Positions 22,572 to 30,418 of a DNA stretch of 51,411 nt are shown in pieces (position 1 is the first letter of the stretch; every line of letters begins with the position of its first letter). This stretch comes from a virus. The translations under genes were made by a program, and so were the position numbers. The DNA lies in the IMG/VR virus record IMGVR_UViG_3300025010_000082, positions 1-51,411 of that record; one strand, 5' to 3'. The notes under the pieces were generated by a model. That model had not been told where the DNA came from, did not search any database, and saw nothing but the letters and a program-made list of their open reading frames with translations.

Positions 22572-22735
22572 TTGTTCCGCCATTTCCCGCAATGAAGACA
22601 ATATTGTTCTTTTGCTTTAAATCCATCAATGAGGCATATCCAATCGATATATTGATGCCAGCAAATAAAAGTTCTAATCCAACCAGTAAATTCAATAAAT
22701 TTAAGAAGTTTTTCTACAAAGTTTTCAAAAGTCAT
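22568..22735 (-). CDS. Hypothetical small protein with CxxC
   Basis: The 55 residues start at ATG 22735, one base after the previous stop, with GGGAAG upstream. The protein is aromatic-rich (WIRTFICWHQYIDWICL) and ends in CLHCGKW, one C-x2-C pair. The function is unknown. Confidence 0.45.
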   Translation of the reverse strand: MTFENFVEKLLKFIEFTGWIRTFICWHQYIDWICLIDGFKAKEQYCLHCGKWRNK

Positions 22736-22736
22736 T

Positions 22737-22937
22737 TCATCTTCCCCACCGCAAATCAAGTTCATGTGCTCTTTTTCTATCCCGTTGGCATCTTTTTATT
22801 TCTTCTTTCCAAATCTCCAGCCAGTTTTCTGCTTGCAATATTTTATCCCAATTTATATCTAATTTTGGATGGAATTCATTTCGTTTAATTACAAAATTAA
22901 ACCAGCACCAATCGCATATGATTTTCCATATTTTCAC
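22737..22937 (-). CDS. Hypothetical small protein
   Basis: The 66 residues start at GTG 22937, overlapping the previous stop (GTGA). The protein is rich in Trp and charged residues (CDWCWFNFVIKRNEF). It is part of a chain of very small coupled genes; the function is unknown. Confidence 0.45.
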   Translation of the reverse strand: MKIWKIICDWCWFNFVIKRNEFHPKLDINWDKILQAENWLEIWKEEIKRCQRDRKRAHELDLRWGR

Positions 22938-23125
22938 TTATTCTTCTCCATAAATGAAACAAGTCGAGCCCAGGTATACGGGCCAATTTGGCTATCTTTC
23001 TTTAGCTGTTCATAAATATCAAACAAAATGCTTTTGGCCTCTTCCAGGTCATTTAACTCTTCCCGGATTTTGTCGAGAATGTTATTCAAATCCTGTTTCT
23101 CAGGTAAGGAATTTACTTTTCTCAT
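22934..23125 (-). CDS. Hypothetical small helical protein
   Basis: The 63 residues begin at ATG 23125 after AGAGGATAAA. They are predicted helical and acidic (LNNILDKIREELNDLEEAKSILFDIYEQL). The gene lies immediately downstream of the Rad50-like C-terminal half and overlaps it by 4 nt, so co-expression is expected. The function is unknown. Confidence 0.5.
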   Translation of the reverse strand: MRKVNSLPEKQDLNNILDKIREELNDLEEAKSILFDIYEQLKKDSQIGPYTWARLVSFMEKNK

Positions 23126-23766
23126 TTTATCCTCTTGACTATTGTCTGCCTGCCCCGCATTGAAAACTCGTAAATACAATCCGCTACTTCAAGGAGGTCC
23201 TCCCGACTAGCCCGCTCATCGGCAATCATCACAATCTGCAATCCTGGCCAGTTCTTTTCCGGCCTTGGCTTGCAAATCTCAGATAACATAGCCAAGGCTC
23301 GCCGATTGGCCTCCGCCCCCTTGAGATGCTTGAAGGGCTCATCCAACCAAATGCTGGCACGGTTACGTGGTGATCTGAGGGACCAGAGAGCAGGGCGCAG
23401 GGCCAGACCGGCAATGTCGACGGAGCCAAGGCCACTATTGTCCTTGGGATTAATCCTTGCACCTTCCCGGACGAACCAGAAATCGACTTCGACCTTTTCC
23501 CGCCTGATTGTAAAATCAACAGAAAAATCATACGCGTCATCGAAGACCGATTGCAAGGCCAGCTTCGGCAATTCGGTTAATTGATATTTCAGTTCATCTT
23601 GAGTTGACTGGGCAGTCAATTGGATAATTACCTGCGCCTTTTCCGCATTGCGGAGTTCGCGACGGTGAGCCTTGGCGGCGGTTTGGGAGGCGGTAAGTTC
23701 CTCCTGGATCTTTTGCCGGCGACCTTTCAGTTGCTGTATTTTGTCTTTGAAGGGTTGCAAATTCAT
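23122..23766 (-). CDS. Rad50/SbcC-like ATPase, C-terminal half
   Basis: The 214 residues open with a coiled coil (residues about 1-65). Residues 108-130 (KDNSGLGSVDIAGLALRPALWSL) resemble the ABC signature helix in degenerate form. Residues 136-146 (NRASIWLDEPF) form a clear Walker B with D142-E143, and a D-loop-like helix follows. The Walker A half is encoded separately at 26289-27323. The two proteins should assemble into one ATPase head with an Mre11-like nuclease (24734-26152) for end processing. The start ATG 23766 overlaps the previous stop with GAGG upstream. Confidence 0.72.
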   Translation of the reverse strand: MNLQPFKDKIQQLKGRRQKIQEELTASQTAAKAHRRELRNAEKAQVIIQLTAQSTQDELKYQLTELPKLALQSVFDDAYDFSVDFTIRREKVEVDFWFVREGARINPKDNSGLGSVDIAGLALRPALWSLRSPRNRASIWLDEPFKHLKGAEANRRALAMLSEICKPRPEKNWPGLQIVMIADERASREDLLEVADCIYEFSMRGRQTIVKRIK

Positions 23767-24107
23767 TCTTTAACCTCGACAAAATATAGATTATCTATTT
23801 CGGTAATTCCGGACTCCCAATCACTAGTGGTATTTACTTTATAGGTATATATTTTCCCGTGCTCGATATTCTCAAGAATATTTTGTTTAGGAACGCAAAA
23901 AATATCCTCAACGATAAAATCAAAAACCCACCCACATTTTTCGCATCCTGGGCAGGATTTTCTTTTTAGCAAGCGGACTTCTTTTGATTGTTTAATTCTG
24001 CCATTTGAGCCCGCAAAAATATTTACTATTCCTCTCCAATATAAACCTTTACAATCTGGTTTTTTAGAATCGACGAGTTCAGATTTAAAATCATCAAAGA
24101 GTCCCAT
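23763..24107 (-). CDS. Hypothetical protein with cysteine motif
   Basis: The 114 residues begin at ATG 24107, with GGAG nine bases upstream. A CPGCEKCGW motif near residue 52 and a final beta-rich part are visible. It lies between the two Rad50-like halves; a link to DNA-end processing is only positional. Confidence 0.45.
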   Translation of the reverse strand: MGLFDDFKSELVDSKKPDCKGLYWRGIVNIFAGSNGRIKQSKEVRLLKRKSCPGCEKCGWVFDFIVEDIFCVPKQNILENIEHGKIYTYKVNTTSDWESGITEIDNLYFVEVKE

Positions 24108-24109
24108 AA

Positions 24110-24343
24110 TCAACTCCAATCATAATCCGCTTCCAGGCTTTCGACCGCAGCCTCGATCTCGGTATTGATCTTTTTGATCTTCCGTTCTTCCTTGGAAATC
24201 TCTCGTTCAATATCCTCGGCGGTTTCACAATCCTCTGCCGCCATTTGTTTCTGGATCTGGGTTTTCTCTCCCCGCAGTTCGGCCAATTCGGTTTTCCGTT
24301 TGGCGACTTTCTTGATCATATCTTGGATTTTTTGTTCGCTCAT
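24110..24343 (-). CDS. Small coiled-coil protein
   Basis: The 77 residues are almost entirely heptad-like and highly charged (KKVAKRKTELAELRGEKTQIQKQ; ISKEERKIKKINTEIE). It may pack on the coiled coils of the split Rad50-like ATPase encoded on both sides. No domain is recognised. Confidence 0.55.
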   Translation of the reverse strand: MSEQKIQDMIKKVAKRKTELAELRGEKTQIQKQMAAEDCETAEDIEREISKEERKIKKINTEIEAAVESLEADYDWS

Positions 24344-24531
24344 TTTTCAGTGGTCTCCAATTCGAAACTTGCAAAGAGATTTATTTCGGCATCCCGCAAT
24401 AAGCCAATTATTTTTTGATGTTCTTCTTCTGATATTCCCCAGCCTGGTCCGGGTAAAACATCTCTCATTATTACCAGGGCGGCAGATACCTTGACCCTAT
24501 TTGTTGCACAGAGATATTCATTTTCAGTCAT
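24340..24531 (-). CDS. Hypothetical small protein
   Basis: The 63 residues start at ATG 24531 after GAGGTTTGAA. They include a hydrophobic stretch and an acidic helical end. It overlaps the next gene by 4 nt. No function can be given. Confidence 0.45.
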   Translation of the reverse strand: MTENEYLCATNRVKVSAALVIMRDVLPGPGWGISEEEHQKIIGLLRDAEINLFASFELETTEK

Positions 24532-24539
24532 TTCAAACC

Positions 24540-24737
24540 TCAATTTTGGATTGTTAAACCAAGAATATCAACATATATTTCGACTTCTCCATATCTTGGT
24601 TTATCGATTTGATCGTCATAAAAAACAGGAGTGCGGATATCGATATAATCAATTTCAATATCCTTTAGGCTAAGTCCTTTGAGGTGAGCATCAACCTGAT
24701 CTTTAAACTTATTCCAAGTCATTTTATATCTGCTCAT
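24540..24737 (-). CDS. Hypothetical small protein
   Basis: The 65-residue protein starts at ATG 24737, overlapping the Mre11-like stop, after GAGGGG. It is predicted alpha/beta (KDIEIDYIDIRTPVFY then EVEIYVDILGL). The function is unknown. Confidence 0.45.
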   Translation of the reverse strand: MSRYKMTWNKFKDQVDAHLKGLSLKDIEIDYIDIRTPVFYDDQIDKPRYGEVEIYVDILGLTIQN

Positions 24738-26152
24738 TTCAACCCCTCATAATAACTCCATACCTTATCCCGGACCCCTTGGGTTATCAGGCCCTCACTG
24801 ACCGCCGCCTCCAGGTTATCATGGAAGTTAATCCCGGATACCACCTGCTCACCAAGTTTCTCCACAAAAGCATCCAGGCGGTTTTCCTTGGCCTTCTTGA
24901 TATCGATATAATCCCGATTGATAACCCCTTCCTCAATCGGCACATAAACCCTTTTGATTGTATTGGTATCTGCAAACCACAAAAAGACGCTGGGTTTAAA
25001 ATCAATCTGGTCGGCATCATTCCGCATCAAAGACCCGGGATTGACAAGAACTCGCCCATTCTCTTCCCGGGTAAAGGTTTGGTGGTTGTGCCCGCAGACG
25101 ATCAGATCAAAGTCCGGCAGCAGATCCATTACTTCCTTGGCGGAATAACCGACACAGCCGGGGAATGGTTCGAACTCTTCGTAAACCATGGCGTGAACGA
25201 GTGCGATATTTTTTACTCCGTCATCAAATTTCCATTTAGTCGCCTCTATTTTATGCCCCCAACCATAACCGTTTACAATTATTTTTTCTTTTTCTAACAG
25301 AAGCGGTTCATCTTCATAAGCCCGGGTTATAGTTCCAGCAGATTCAAGTACGCTCATCGCGCTTCCTGAATAATTTTCTAAAGACTTGCCAGGAAGGTCG
25401 TGATTTCCGCAAATCGTAAACATCCTGTTCGGTAAACTTGACATGGCCCAAACTAACAAGGAATGACTTGGATTTGATTTATATTTTTTATCAAATAAAT
25501 CCCCGGCATCAAATACCGGGCAGTTATGAAATATTTGTAACTCCTTTAACCATTCTAATTTTTTTGAAAAAGCAAGATTATAGTCATCGGTTCGACAAAG
25601 TGGCGAGAAGGAACGTAGTTCAATATCAGCCGTTAAAATTGCAGTAACTTTTCTTCGTTGTCTACCATAATTACGTTTTCCGTGATCAGGATCGAATTTC
25701 CTATGAAATTTTATATGTTCTTCTTGATTTGCAAAAAGGATTAGATTTTCTGGACGATCATCGTCATGAATTTTATTTCTATGATGTATTACTTCTTCTT
25801 CGAGAAGTTCTCTTCCTATTTCTTTTTCCATGACTACACGACATCGGCGGCGATAGCGCTCTCCGGTTTTTATTTTTACATAAACATATCCGCCATCATC
25901 GTACCATTTTCCGCCATTCCATCTATAGTGATTTTCTCCTTCCCGGGCGTGGTTAAATGCGATTAACCGTTCTCGCATTTCTGAATTTCTCGAATTATGA
26001 CCAAGGATAAATTTATTCCAACATCCTTTTTTTCTTTTTTTAACAGAAGACAACTCGACTTCTTGCCCGCATCCACAAGAACATTTTGGTGGAAGCTCAA
26101 TATCGGCAGTCAGGATGGCGTCGGCTTTTTTGGGTTGGTTGCTTCGTCTCAT
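24734..26152 (-). CDS. Mre11/SbcD-like nuclease with HNH insertion
   Basis: The 472-residue ORF contains a metallophosphoesterase: DAGDLFDKK, CGNHDLPG, LVHAMV and CGHNHQTF match the G-D-x-x-D, G-N-H-D and G-H-x-H motifs of Mre11/SbcD nucleases. The first motif is TADIEL, with Glu where Asp-x-His is usual. About 150 residues (21-170) form an inserted HNH homing-endonuclease domain with a zinc finger (CSCGCG), the EVIHHRNKIHDDDRPENLILF core and E-H-I-K-F-H. The nonapeptide AILTADIEL occurs before and after the insert. The enzyme should work with the split Rad50-like pair in end resection. Confidence 0.8.
   Translation of the reverse strand: MRRSNQPKKADAILTADIELPPKCSCGCGQEVELSSVKKRKKGCWNKFILGHNSRNSEMRERLIAFNHAREGENHYRWNGGKWYDDGGYVYVKIKTGERYRRRCRVVMEKEIGRELLEEEVIHHRNKIHDDDRPENLILFANQEEHIKFHRKFDPDHGKRNYGRQRRKVTAILTADIELRSFSPLCRTDDYNLAFSKKLEWLKELQIFHNCPVFDAGDLFDKKYKSNPSHSLLVWAMSSLPNRMFTICGNHDLPGKSLENYSGSAMSVLESAGTITRAYEDEPLLLEKEKIIVNGYGWGHKIEATKWKFDDGVKNIALVHAMVYEEFEPFPGCVGYSAKEVMDLLPDFDLIVCGHNHQTFTREENGRVLVNPGSLMRNDADQIDFKPSVFLWFADTNTIKRVYVPIEEGVINRDYIDIKKAKENRLDAFVEKLGEQVVSGINFHDNLEAAVSEGLITQGVRDKVWSYYEGLK
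25616..25642 (-). repeat. Second, recoded copy of nine codons
   Basis: This codes for AILTADIEL, identical in protein to 26093-26119 but using different codons for seven of the nine residues. It rebuilds the first strand of the nuclease domain downstream of the inserted HNH domain. Confidence 0.8.
25643..26092 (-). mobile_element. In-frame HNH homing-endonuclease insertion
   Basis: The insert encodes 150 residues of a typical HNH_3-type homing endonuclease, in frame with the host gene and without a start codon of its own. There are no splice-type residues at the ends (no Cys/Ser at the start, no His-Asn at the end), so it is not an intein. The open frame and lack of intron structure argue against an intron. 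The fused protein should keep a complete first strand, because that strand is duplicated after the insert. Confidence 0.75.
26093..26119 (-). repeat. First copy of nine codons flanking the HNH insert
   Basis: This encodes AILTADIEL at the N-terminal side of the HNH insertion. The second copy at 25616-25642 encodes the same nine residues but differs at 8 of 27 bases, all synonymous. Peptide identity with nucleotide divergence suggests recoding of the endonuclease target. Confidence 0.8.
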
Positions 26153-26292
26153 TGTATTGGCTCAATTGTAACTTCATAACCAATTTCTTCAAGCGCCTTT
26201 TTGATTCTTTGGGCCTCTTCCAAAGAAAGACACCGACGATTTATATATCGAAAAATTGGATGATTGCCTTTTACAAGGTATAAATATTTCAT
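26149..26292 (-). CDS. Very short protein coupled to the Mre11/Rad50 genes
   Basis: The 47-residue ORF starts at ATG 26292, overlapping the Rad50-like N-half stop, and ends in an ATGA overlap with the Mre11-like start at 26152. The product (KYLYLVKGNHPIFRYINRRCLSLEEAQ ...) has a beta-hairpin followed by a helix. Both ends are coupled to real genes, so it is very likely translated. The function is unknown. Confidence 0.6.
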   Translation of the reverse strand: MKYLYLVKGNHPIFRYINRRCLSLEEAQRIKKALEEIGYEVTIEPIQ

Positions 26293-27323
26293 AATCCCCT
26301 TCCACACTCACTACAGATATTTGGAATCTTTGCCTGCAGGTCTTTTAATTCATCCTCGACCTCAGCAATCTCTTTCCCTATTATACTAAAATCCGACAAT
26401 AATCTTTTCAGTTTTTTTACTCTGGCTGAAGATAATTCCAAGACCGCTGTACTGACCCTGATCTTTTCAAATCGACCCTCCACCCCCTCGAAGTTTTCCG
26501 CCGCTTCTTTCCTTTTTATAGCAGAATCTAAAGTCAGGATTCTATTTAACCTCGCAATCCGCGATTCCGCAGCCTGTACCGCCTGTAATTTCGCTTTTAA
26601 ACCCTCAAGCGTAGATTCGGCCGCAAGCAACCCCTCCTTGCTTATAATCGCATCCTCAAGCGTTTTTAAACTATCCCGCAATTTTTTCAGATTTTGAATC
26701 CTGGAACCGGAGAATATTTGCAGTTTTTGCATGGCATCAATTTGGCCGACCCGCTCCTCCATATCATCAATATCGACAAACTCTTCCAATTCCTTTTCCT
26801 TGGCTTCCGCCGTTGCCTTTTCCGCTTTCCATAATTTATCAAGTCGGTTTACATCTTCCTTGGCATTGGAGAGGGTCTGTTCAATTTCATCCAGGCCGGC
26901 AATCCGATTGAGTATACGGCCCCGCTCCCCGGAAGTTTCGAACATAAGGAAGGCTCGTTCAATCTGGGTCTGCAAATTGACATCATCAAGATCCAACAAG
27001 GCGGCAATATTGCCGGCGACTGAGGTGCCGGCATTGATTGGCTTCTCGTCGTTGAGTATATAGCTGTTTTCTGACTTATCCCGGACCCTCTTGAGGATAA
27101 AGCCGGGATTAATAAACTCACCAGTAACGGCTGTTGTACCATCCCAGTACAGGGGTCTCATCCACTCGCCACCGGGATTATTCTGGGTCAGCCATTTGTA
27201 GGCACGGAAAGATCCAGATTTACCCCGGTCGGTTTCCCCGACAAAAACATTCAGGCCTGGGGAGAATTCAAAAAAGGTATCTTTGTGGGATTCAAGATTT
27301 TCTATGCGGAGGGATTTGATCAT
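26289..27323 (-). CDS. Rad50/SbcC-like ATPase, N-terminal half ending at the zinc hook
   Basis: The 344 residues start MIKSLRIENLESHKDTFFEF, typical of SMC/Rad50 heads. Walker A is GETDRGKS (residues 29-36). Residues about 140-330 are a long coiled coil, and the protein ends CSECGRGL, a C-x2-C at 337-340 that matches the Rad50 zinc hook. The second arm and the Walker B half are absent and encoded at 23122-23766. The gene is therefore split exactly at the hook. Dimerisation through the hook and pairing with the other half are expected. Confidence 0.8.
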   Translation of the reverse strand: MIKSLRIENLESHKDTFFEFSPGLNVFVGETDRGKSGSFRAYKWLTQNNPGGEWMRPLYWDGTTAVTGEFINPGFILKRVRDKSENSYILNDEKPINAGTSVAGNIAALLDLDDVNLQTQIERAFLMFETSGERGRILNRIAGLDEIEQTLSNAKEDVNRLDKLWKAEKATAEAKEKELEEFVDIDDMEERVGQIDAMQKLQIFSGSRIQNLKKLRDSLKTLEDAIISKEGLLAAESTLEGLKAKLQAVQAAESRIARLNRILTLDSAIKRKEAAENFEGVEGRFEKIRVSTAVLELSSARVKKLKRLLSDFSIIGKEIAEVEDELKDLQAKIPNICSECGRGL

Positions 27324-27769
27324 ACCGATTCACCAGATAAAATAAGTGGAGATTCTGGTTCGACGTATTTTCCGGCAGGTATTGTTCTTTTCAAAGAAAT
27401 GATATCAGGATTTTTCAATGACCGATAAGTTTGCCCGCCTTCATCGGTCAAAGAAAGCTCGGATTCATTCTGAGCAATTTGTGCTTCATAAGTCGTGGTA
27501 AGTTTACCGGGGGTATTATAAATATTTGGTATCTTTATTTCGTGGATGAATTTATCCCCATTCTGAAACATCTTTATTACATAAATTTCGATTGGCCGGC
27601 CATTGAAGGCGATTTCAAAACCCAATAATTCCGAATCTGGGGTTTTCAGATAAAGGGTAATGGCATCATCAACCCATGACTCTCTTGGCATTAACGGGGC
27701 CGGTAGTTTTGGAATTAATGAGCATCCCAAAACCAAAATAGATGTTTTTATGAATTGTCTTCTGTTCAT
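27320..27769 (-). CDS. Tat-signal lipoprotein-like protein
   Basis: The 149 residues begin MNRRQFIKTSILVLGCSLIPKL, which contains a twin-arginine motif (RRQFIK) and a lipobox-like V-L-G-C, so Tat-dependent export with lipidation is predicted. The mature part is beta-rich. The start is ATG 27769, just after the stop of the endonuclease VII gene at 27771. An exported protein inside a recombination operon is unexpected. Its role is unknown. Confidence 0.6.
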   Translation of the reverse strand: MNRRQFIKTSILVLGCSLIPKLPAPLMPRESWVDDAITLYLKTPDSELLGFEIAFNGRPIEIYVIKMFQNGDKFIHEIKIPNIYNTPGKLTTTYEAQIAQNESELSLTDEGGQTYRSLKNPDIISLKRTIPAGKYVEPESPLILSGESV

Positions 27770-27770
27770 T

Positions 27771-28250
27771 TTATTTCCCGTAAAATTTTGGCCTGATCCC
27801 ATACTCCCGGAAAAGGCTTTTTAATTTAACCGTCAATATTCCTGACTTCGGATACTCAGGAAATTTTGCTTTCCCCGAATAATTTCCTTTCAGACTATTA
27901 TACGAAGATTTCATCAATTTTGGGGCTTTTTCTTTTTCGCTTGGATGAATAAATGGTTTGTGATCTTCCCTGAGATAATCGGCAGTCCTCGTCAGGAAGT
28001 TTGGTAAACGCACCCGACTGATCCCATAACGCCGGCAATTATTTTCCATTTTGCCCAGAAAGATATTGCAGGCCCGGCAAAGAACCCCGCGGATCTGGCC
28101 GGTCCCTTTTACTTTCTTTTTATGTTCATGATCCAAACAAATTTCATATTCATTTATTTGTCTCCGACAGATGGGGCACCGACCGTCTTGATCAAGGAGA
28201 ATATTATTACGGAGTTGGGGGAGTTCCGAATGTTTGAGTTGCTTGATCAC
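27771..28250 (-). CDS. Recombination endonuclease VII (gp49-like)
   Basis: The 159 residues have the endonuclease VII core: CPICRRQI, CLDHEHKKK, then GQIRGVLCRACNIFLGKMENN, giving the zinc cysteines, the D-H-x-H-x-K catalytic stretch and the R-G-x-L-C-x-x-C-N motif. This enzyme cuts Holliday junctions and branched DNA before packaging. The C-terminal half is basic. It overlaps the exonuclease gene by 4 nt. Confidence 0.88.
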   Translation of the reverse strand: MIKQLKHSELPQLRNNILLDQDGRCPICRRQINEYEICLDHEHKKKVKGTGQIRGVLCRACNIFLGKMENNCRRYGISRVRLPNFLTRTADYLREDHKPFIHPSEKEKAPKLMKSSYNSLKGNYSGKAKFPEYPKSGILTVKLKSLFREYGIRPKFYGK

Positions 28251-29077
28251 CGAAACATCATCTCCCAGTTATCGACTTTCTCCGCCAACTTCTCCAGGCC
28301 AAAAAGGTCGCAGATTGCACCAAACCCTTCCGGGTTGAATTCATCCTCCTGGATCTCGACAGATTGAGTTTTCGGGAATGGTAAATTAACGAGGATACCA
28401 TTTTTCTTTTTCATGGCTCGCTTCTCATCCTCAATAACCATGCTGGCAATTGTATCTTTCCCGAGGACTCCGGTCAAATATTTCAAAACTGTTTTCTCTC
28501 CGACCATATTGATGCCGGGGATCTTATCAGAAGAGCAACCGGCCAGAGCCTTAACTATTCGCCAATCTCTTGGGGCGATGCCATATTTCTTCCGGAAGGT
28601 TTTTTCATTCATTAAAGTTTTTGTTGCCGGTGAATACCAAGAACACTGGTCAACCAATTGCAAAAGATCCTCATCTCCGGTTAAAACGATTACTTGATTG
28701 GGATTATCTCGGACTAGCCTGGCCATGATATCATCCGCTTCAATACCGGTCTGCTGGTAGATATTTTTGAATCCCATGGTCGGCAGGACGAGGGTTCTGA
28801 TTGTGCTTATCTGCTTAACTATTTCGATCCGTTCGAGTTTTTCTTTATGGCTGGCCGGTGGCCTATTTTTATACCCGGGGAATATTTCTTTCCGGTAATT
28901 CTTGCGGGAATCAAAACAAAAGAGCGGCGATGAAATACCAAACTTTTTGCAATGGAAATAGATGGCCGTCAGGAAGGATTGAATAGCCCCGGTCCCGACT
29001 CCATTATATTGCATATTGCCGGTTGAATGGAAACCCCGCCAGCAAAAGAAATTGACATCAAAGGCAAGGTATTTCAT
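28247..29077 (-). CDS. 5'-3' exonuclease / flap endonuclease
   Basis: The 276 residues resemble T4 RNase H and T5 FEN: an N-terminal LAFDVNFFCWRGF, FCFDSRKNYRKEIFPGYKNRP, EADDIMARL and VLTGDEDLLQLV acidic metal-binding motifs, and a helix-3-turn-helix (LAGCSSDKIPGINMVGEKTVLKYL). It probably removes RNA primers and flaps during replication. It lies between a small helical protein and endonuclease VII. Confidence 0.88.
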   Translation of the reverse strand: MKYLAFDVNFFCWRGFHSTGNMQYNGVGTGAIQSFLTAIYFHCKKFGISSPLFCFDSRKNYRKEIFPGYKNRPPASHKEKLERIEIVKQISTIRTLVLPTMGFKNIYQQTGIEADDIMARLVRDNPNQVIVLTGDEDLLQLVDQCSWYSPATKTLMNEKTFRKKYGIAPRDWRIVKALAGCSSDKIPGINMVGEKTVLKYLTGVLGKDTIASMVIEDEKRAMKKKNGILVNLPFPKTQSVEIQEDEFNPEGFGAICDLFGLEKLAEKVDNWEMMFR

Positions 29078-29286
29078 GATCGTAGGGCTTTCATTTCATT
29101 GAAGAGGGATAACATCGATTCATGGTGCCTTTCTTTGCTGGCGATCTCGGCCCGGATTATTATGTCATTTAAACTGAAAACATAGTCCTTGGCGATTATT
29201 CCATTTGCAGAACAGGCATCGGCCTTTCGCCGGCACTTTTCAATCTCTTTTAGGAATTGGATTTCAAAGTCAATTTTCTTTGACAT
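29074..29286 (-). CDS. Hypothetical small helical protein
   Basis: The 70 residues start at ATG 29286 after AAGGAGGTAGT, an ideal ribosome-binding site. The protein is entirely helical and contains two cysteines. It lies between the recombinase and exonuclease genes. The function is unknown. Confidence 0.55.
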   Translation of the reverse strand: MSKKIDFEIQFLKEIEKCRRKADACSANGIIAKDYVFSLNDIIIRAEIASKERHHESMLSLFNEMKALRS

Positions 29287-29287
29287 A

Positions 29288-30418
29288 CTACCTCCTTTTC
29301 GGCTTCCGATCCTTCTTGAATTTATCTTGGATCTCTTCCCACAAATCAATGACCGCCTCTTTCAATTCAAGTTCCAATCCATCCTGCTCAATCGTTTCGA
29401 TAGCATCTTCCAGGCTATTATCCCCGGTCCAGTATTTTGTTCCTGGAGTAAACTTCTTCAGGTATTGGAGATTGGCAGTAATATCATCGATGCCGTAGTC
29501 AATCATAATCTGTATCTCCGCCGAACCCTTCTGGCCAGAAACTGTATTTTTGATGATCTTGACCTTGGAACAATGGCCATACTCGACATATACCTTTTTG
29601 CCATTGATTGTTTTTTCATCCCGGAGCCTGGCCGCAGGGGAAATCTCCAATCGAAGAGAAGCTGCATGAGGAACGGCATTACCGCCAGGGGTTACATATT
29701 TCGGATCAAAATCAGTCTTGGCTTTTTGGTTATCCCGGATCTGATTGCTACCGACGATCAACCATTTATTTGCCGTAATCTTCGGGGCAAGTTTTCGCAT
29801 CCATTGACTGAACTCCTTGGCCCTGGCAGAACCCCGCTTATCGATTTCCTCATCCCCCTTCTCCAATTCTCCGCAGAGTTGGGCAAAGGAATCGATAAAA
29901 ACGCCGTTAATTGGTCGGTTATCAAGGTCGAAGTCAGAGCAGGTATCCGAATCCCCGCACTCCCGGCACTTCTTCTGGCGGCGATTGTACTGACCGATAC
30001 AAGGCGGGCCATCCGGGTTCCAGGTCATGAGAGGCAGGAAGACATCGGCCACCTGATTTGGTACGCCGAACTCGCAATCATCCACTGTAAAATCAAATAT
30101 CTCGGCAAACTTTTTGCTCAGGCGGGCTTCTGCATCAAAGAACTTGACCTTACCTTTCTGTCGCTGGATACCGCCGGCAATCTCCGACATTAAAACGGTT
30201 TTGCCGCCTGAATTGGGGCCATAGATTTCCACAAGGATACCTCCGGGGATTCCGCCACCCCGTACCCGCTTGCCCATTATTTCCAGATCAAGAAGAGTTG
30301 ATCCGGTGGAAATCACTCTGGAGATATCTCCATCGTATTTCTCCGGAACCGGGACTTCCTCTTCAAGATTCTCTTTGATTGCCTCAATGTATCCTTCATT
30401 TGGTGAATTACGCCGCAT
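29288..30418 (-). CDS. RecA/UvsX-like recombinase
   Basis: The 376 residues carry GPNSGGKT (Walker A) and NGVFIDSFAQL (Walker B), and NKWLIVGSNQIRDNQKAK followed by VTPGGNAVPHAASLRLEI, the L2-type DNA-binding region of RecA. An unusual cysteine-rich insert (CIGQYNRRQKKCRECGDSDTC) precedes Walker B and could bind zinc. The start is ATG 30418 with AGAGGTCAGGA upstream. It is expected to promote strand exchange with the gp32-like SSB and UvsY-like protein. Confidence 0.88.
   Translation of the reverse strand: MRRNSPNEGYIEAIKENLEEEVPVPEKYDGDISRVISTGSTLLDLEIMGKRVRGGGIPGGILVEIYGPNSGGKTVLMSEIAGGIQRQKGKVKFFDAEARLSKKFAEIFDFTVDDCEFGVPNQVADVFLPLMTWNPDGPPCIGQYNRRQKKCRECGDSDTCSDFDLDNRPINGVFIDSFAQLCGELEKGDEEIDKRGSARAKEFSQWMRKLAPKITANKWLIVGSNQIRDNQKAKTDFDPKYVTPGGNAVPHAASLRLEISPAARLRDEKTINGKKVYVEYGHCSKVKIIKNTVSGQKGSAEIQIMIDYGIDDITANLQYLKKFTPGTKYWTGDNSLEDAIETIEQDGLELELKEAVIDLWEEIQDKFKKDRKPKRR

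Noticed and set aside
25643-26092. Intein in the Mre11-like gene
   Set aside because: There is no Cys/Ser at the start, no His-Asn at the end, and the flanking nonapeptide is duplicated. An intein needs none of that duplication, so an endonuclease fusion is the better reading.
29189-30193. 334-codon open frame on the plus strand
   Set aside because: It is antisense to the RecA/UvsX-like gene, which has clear Walker motifs. No start signal or domain is visible.
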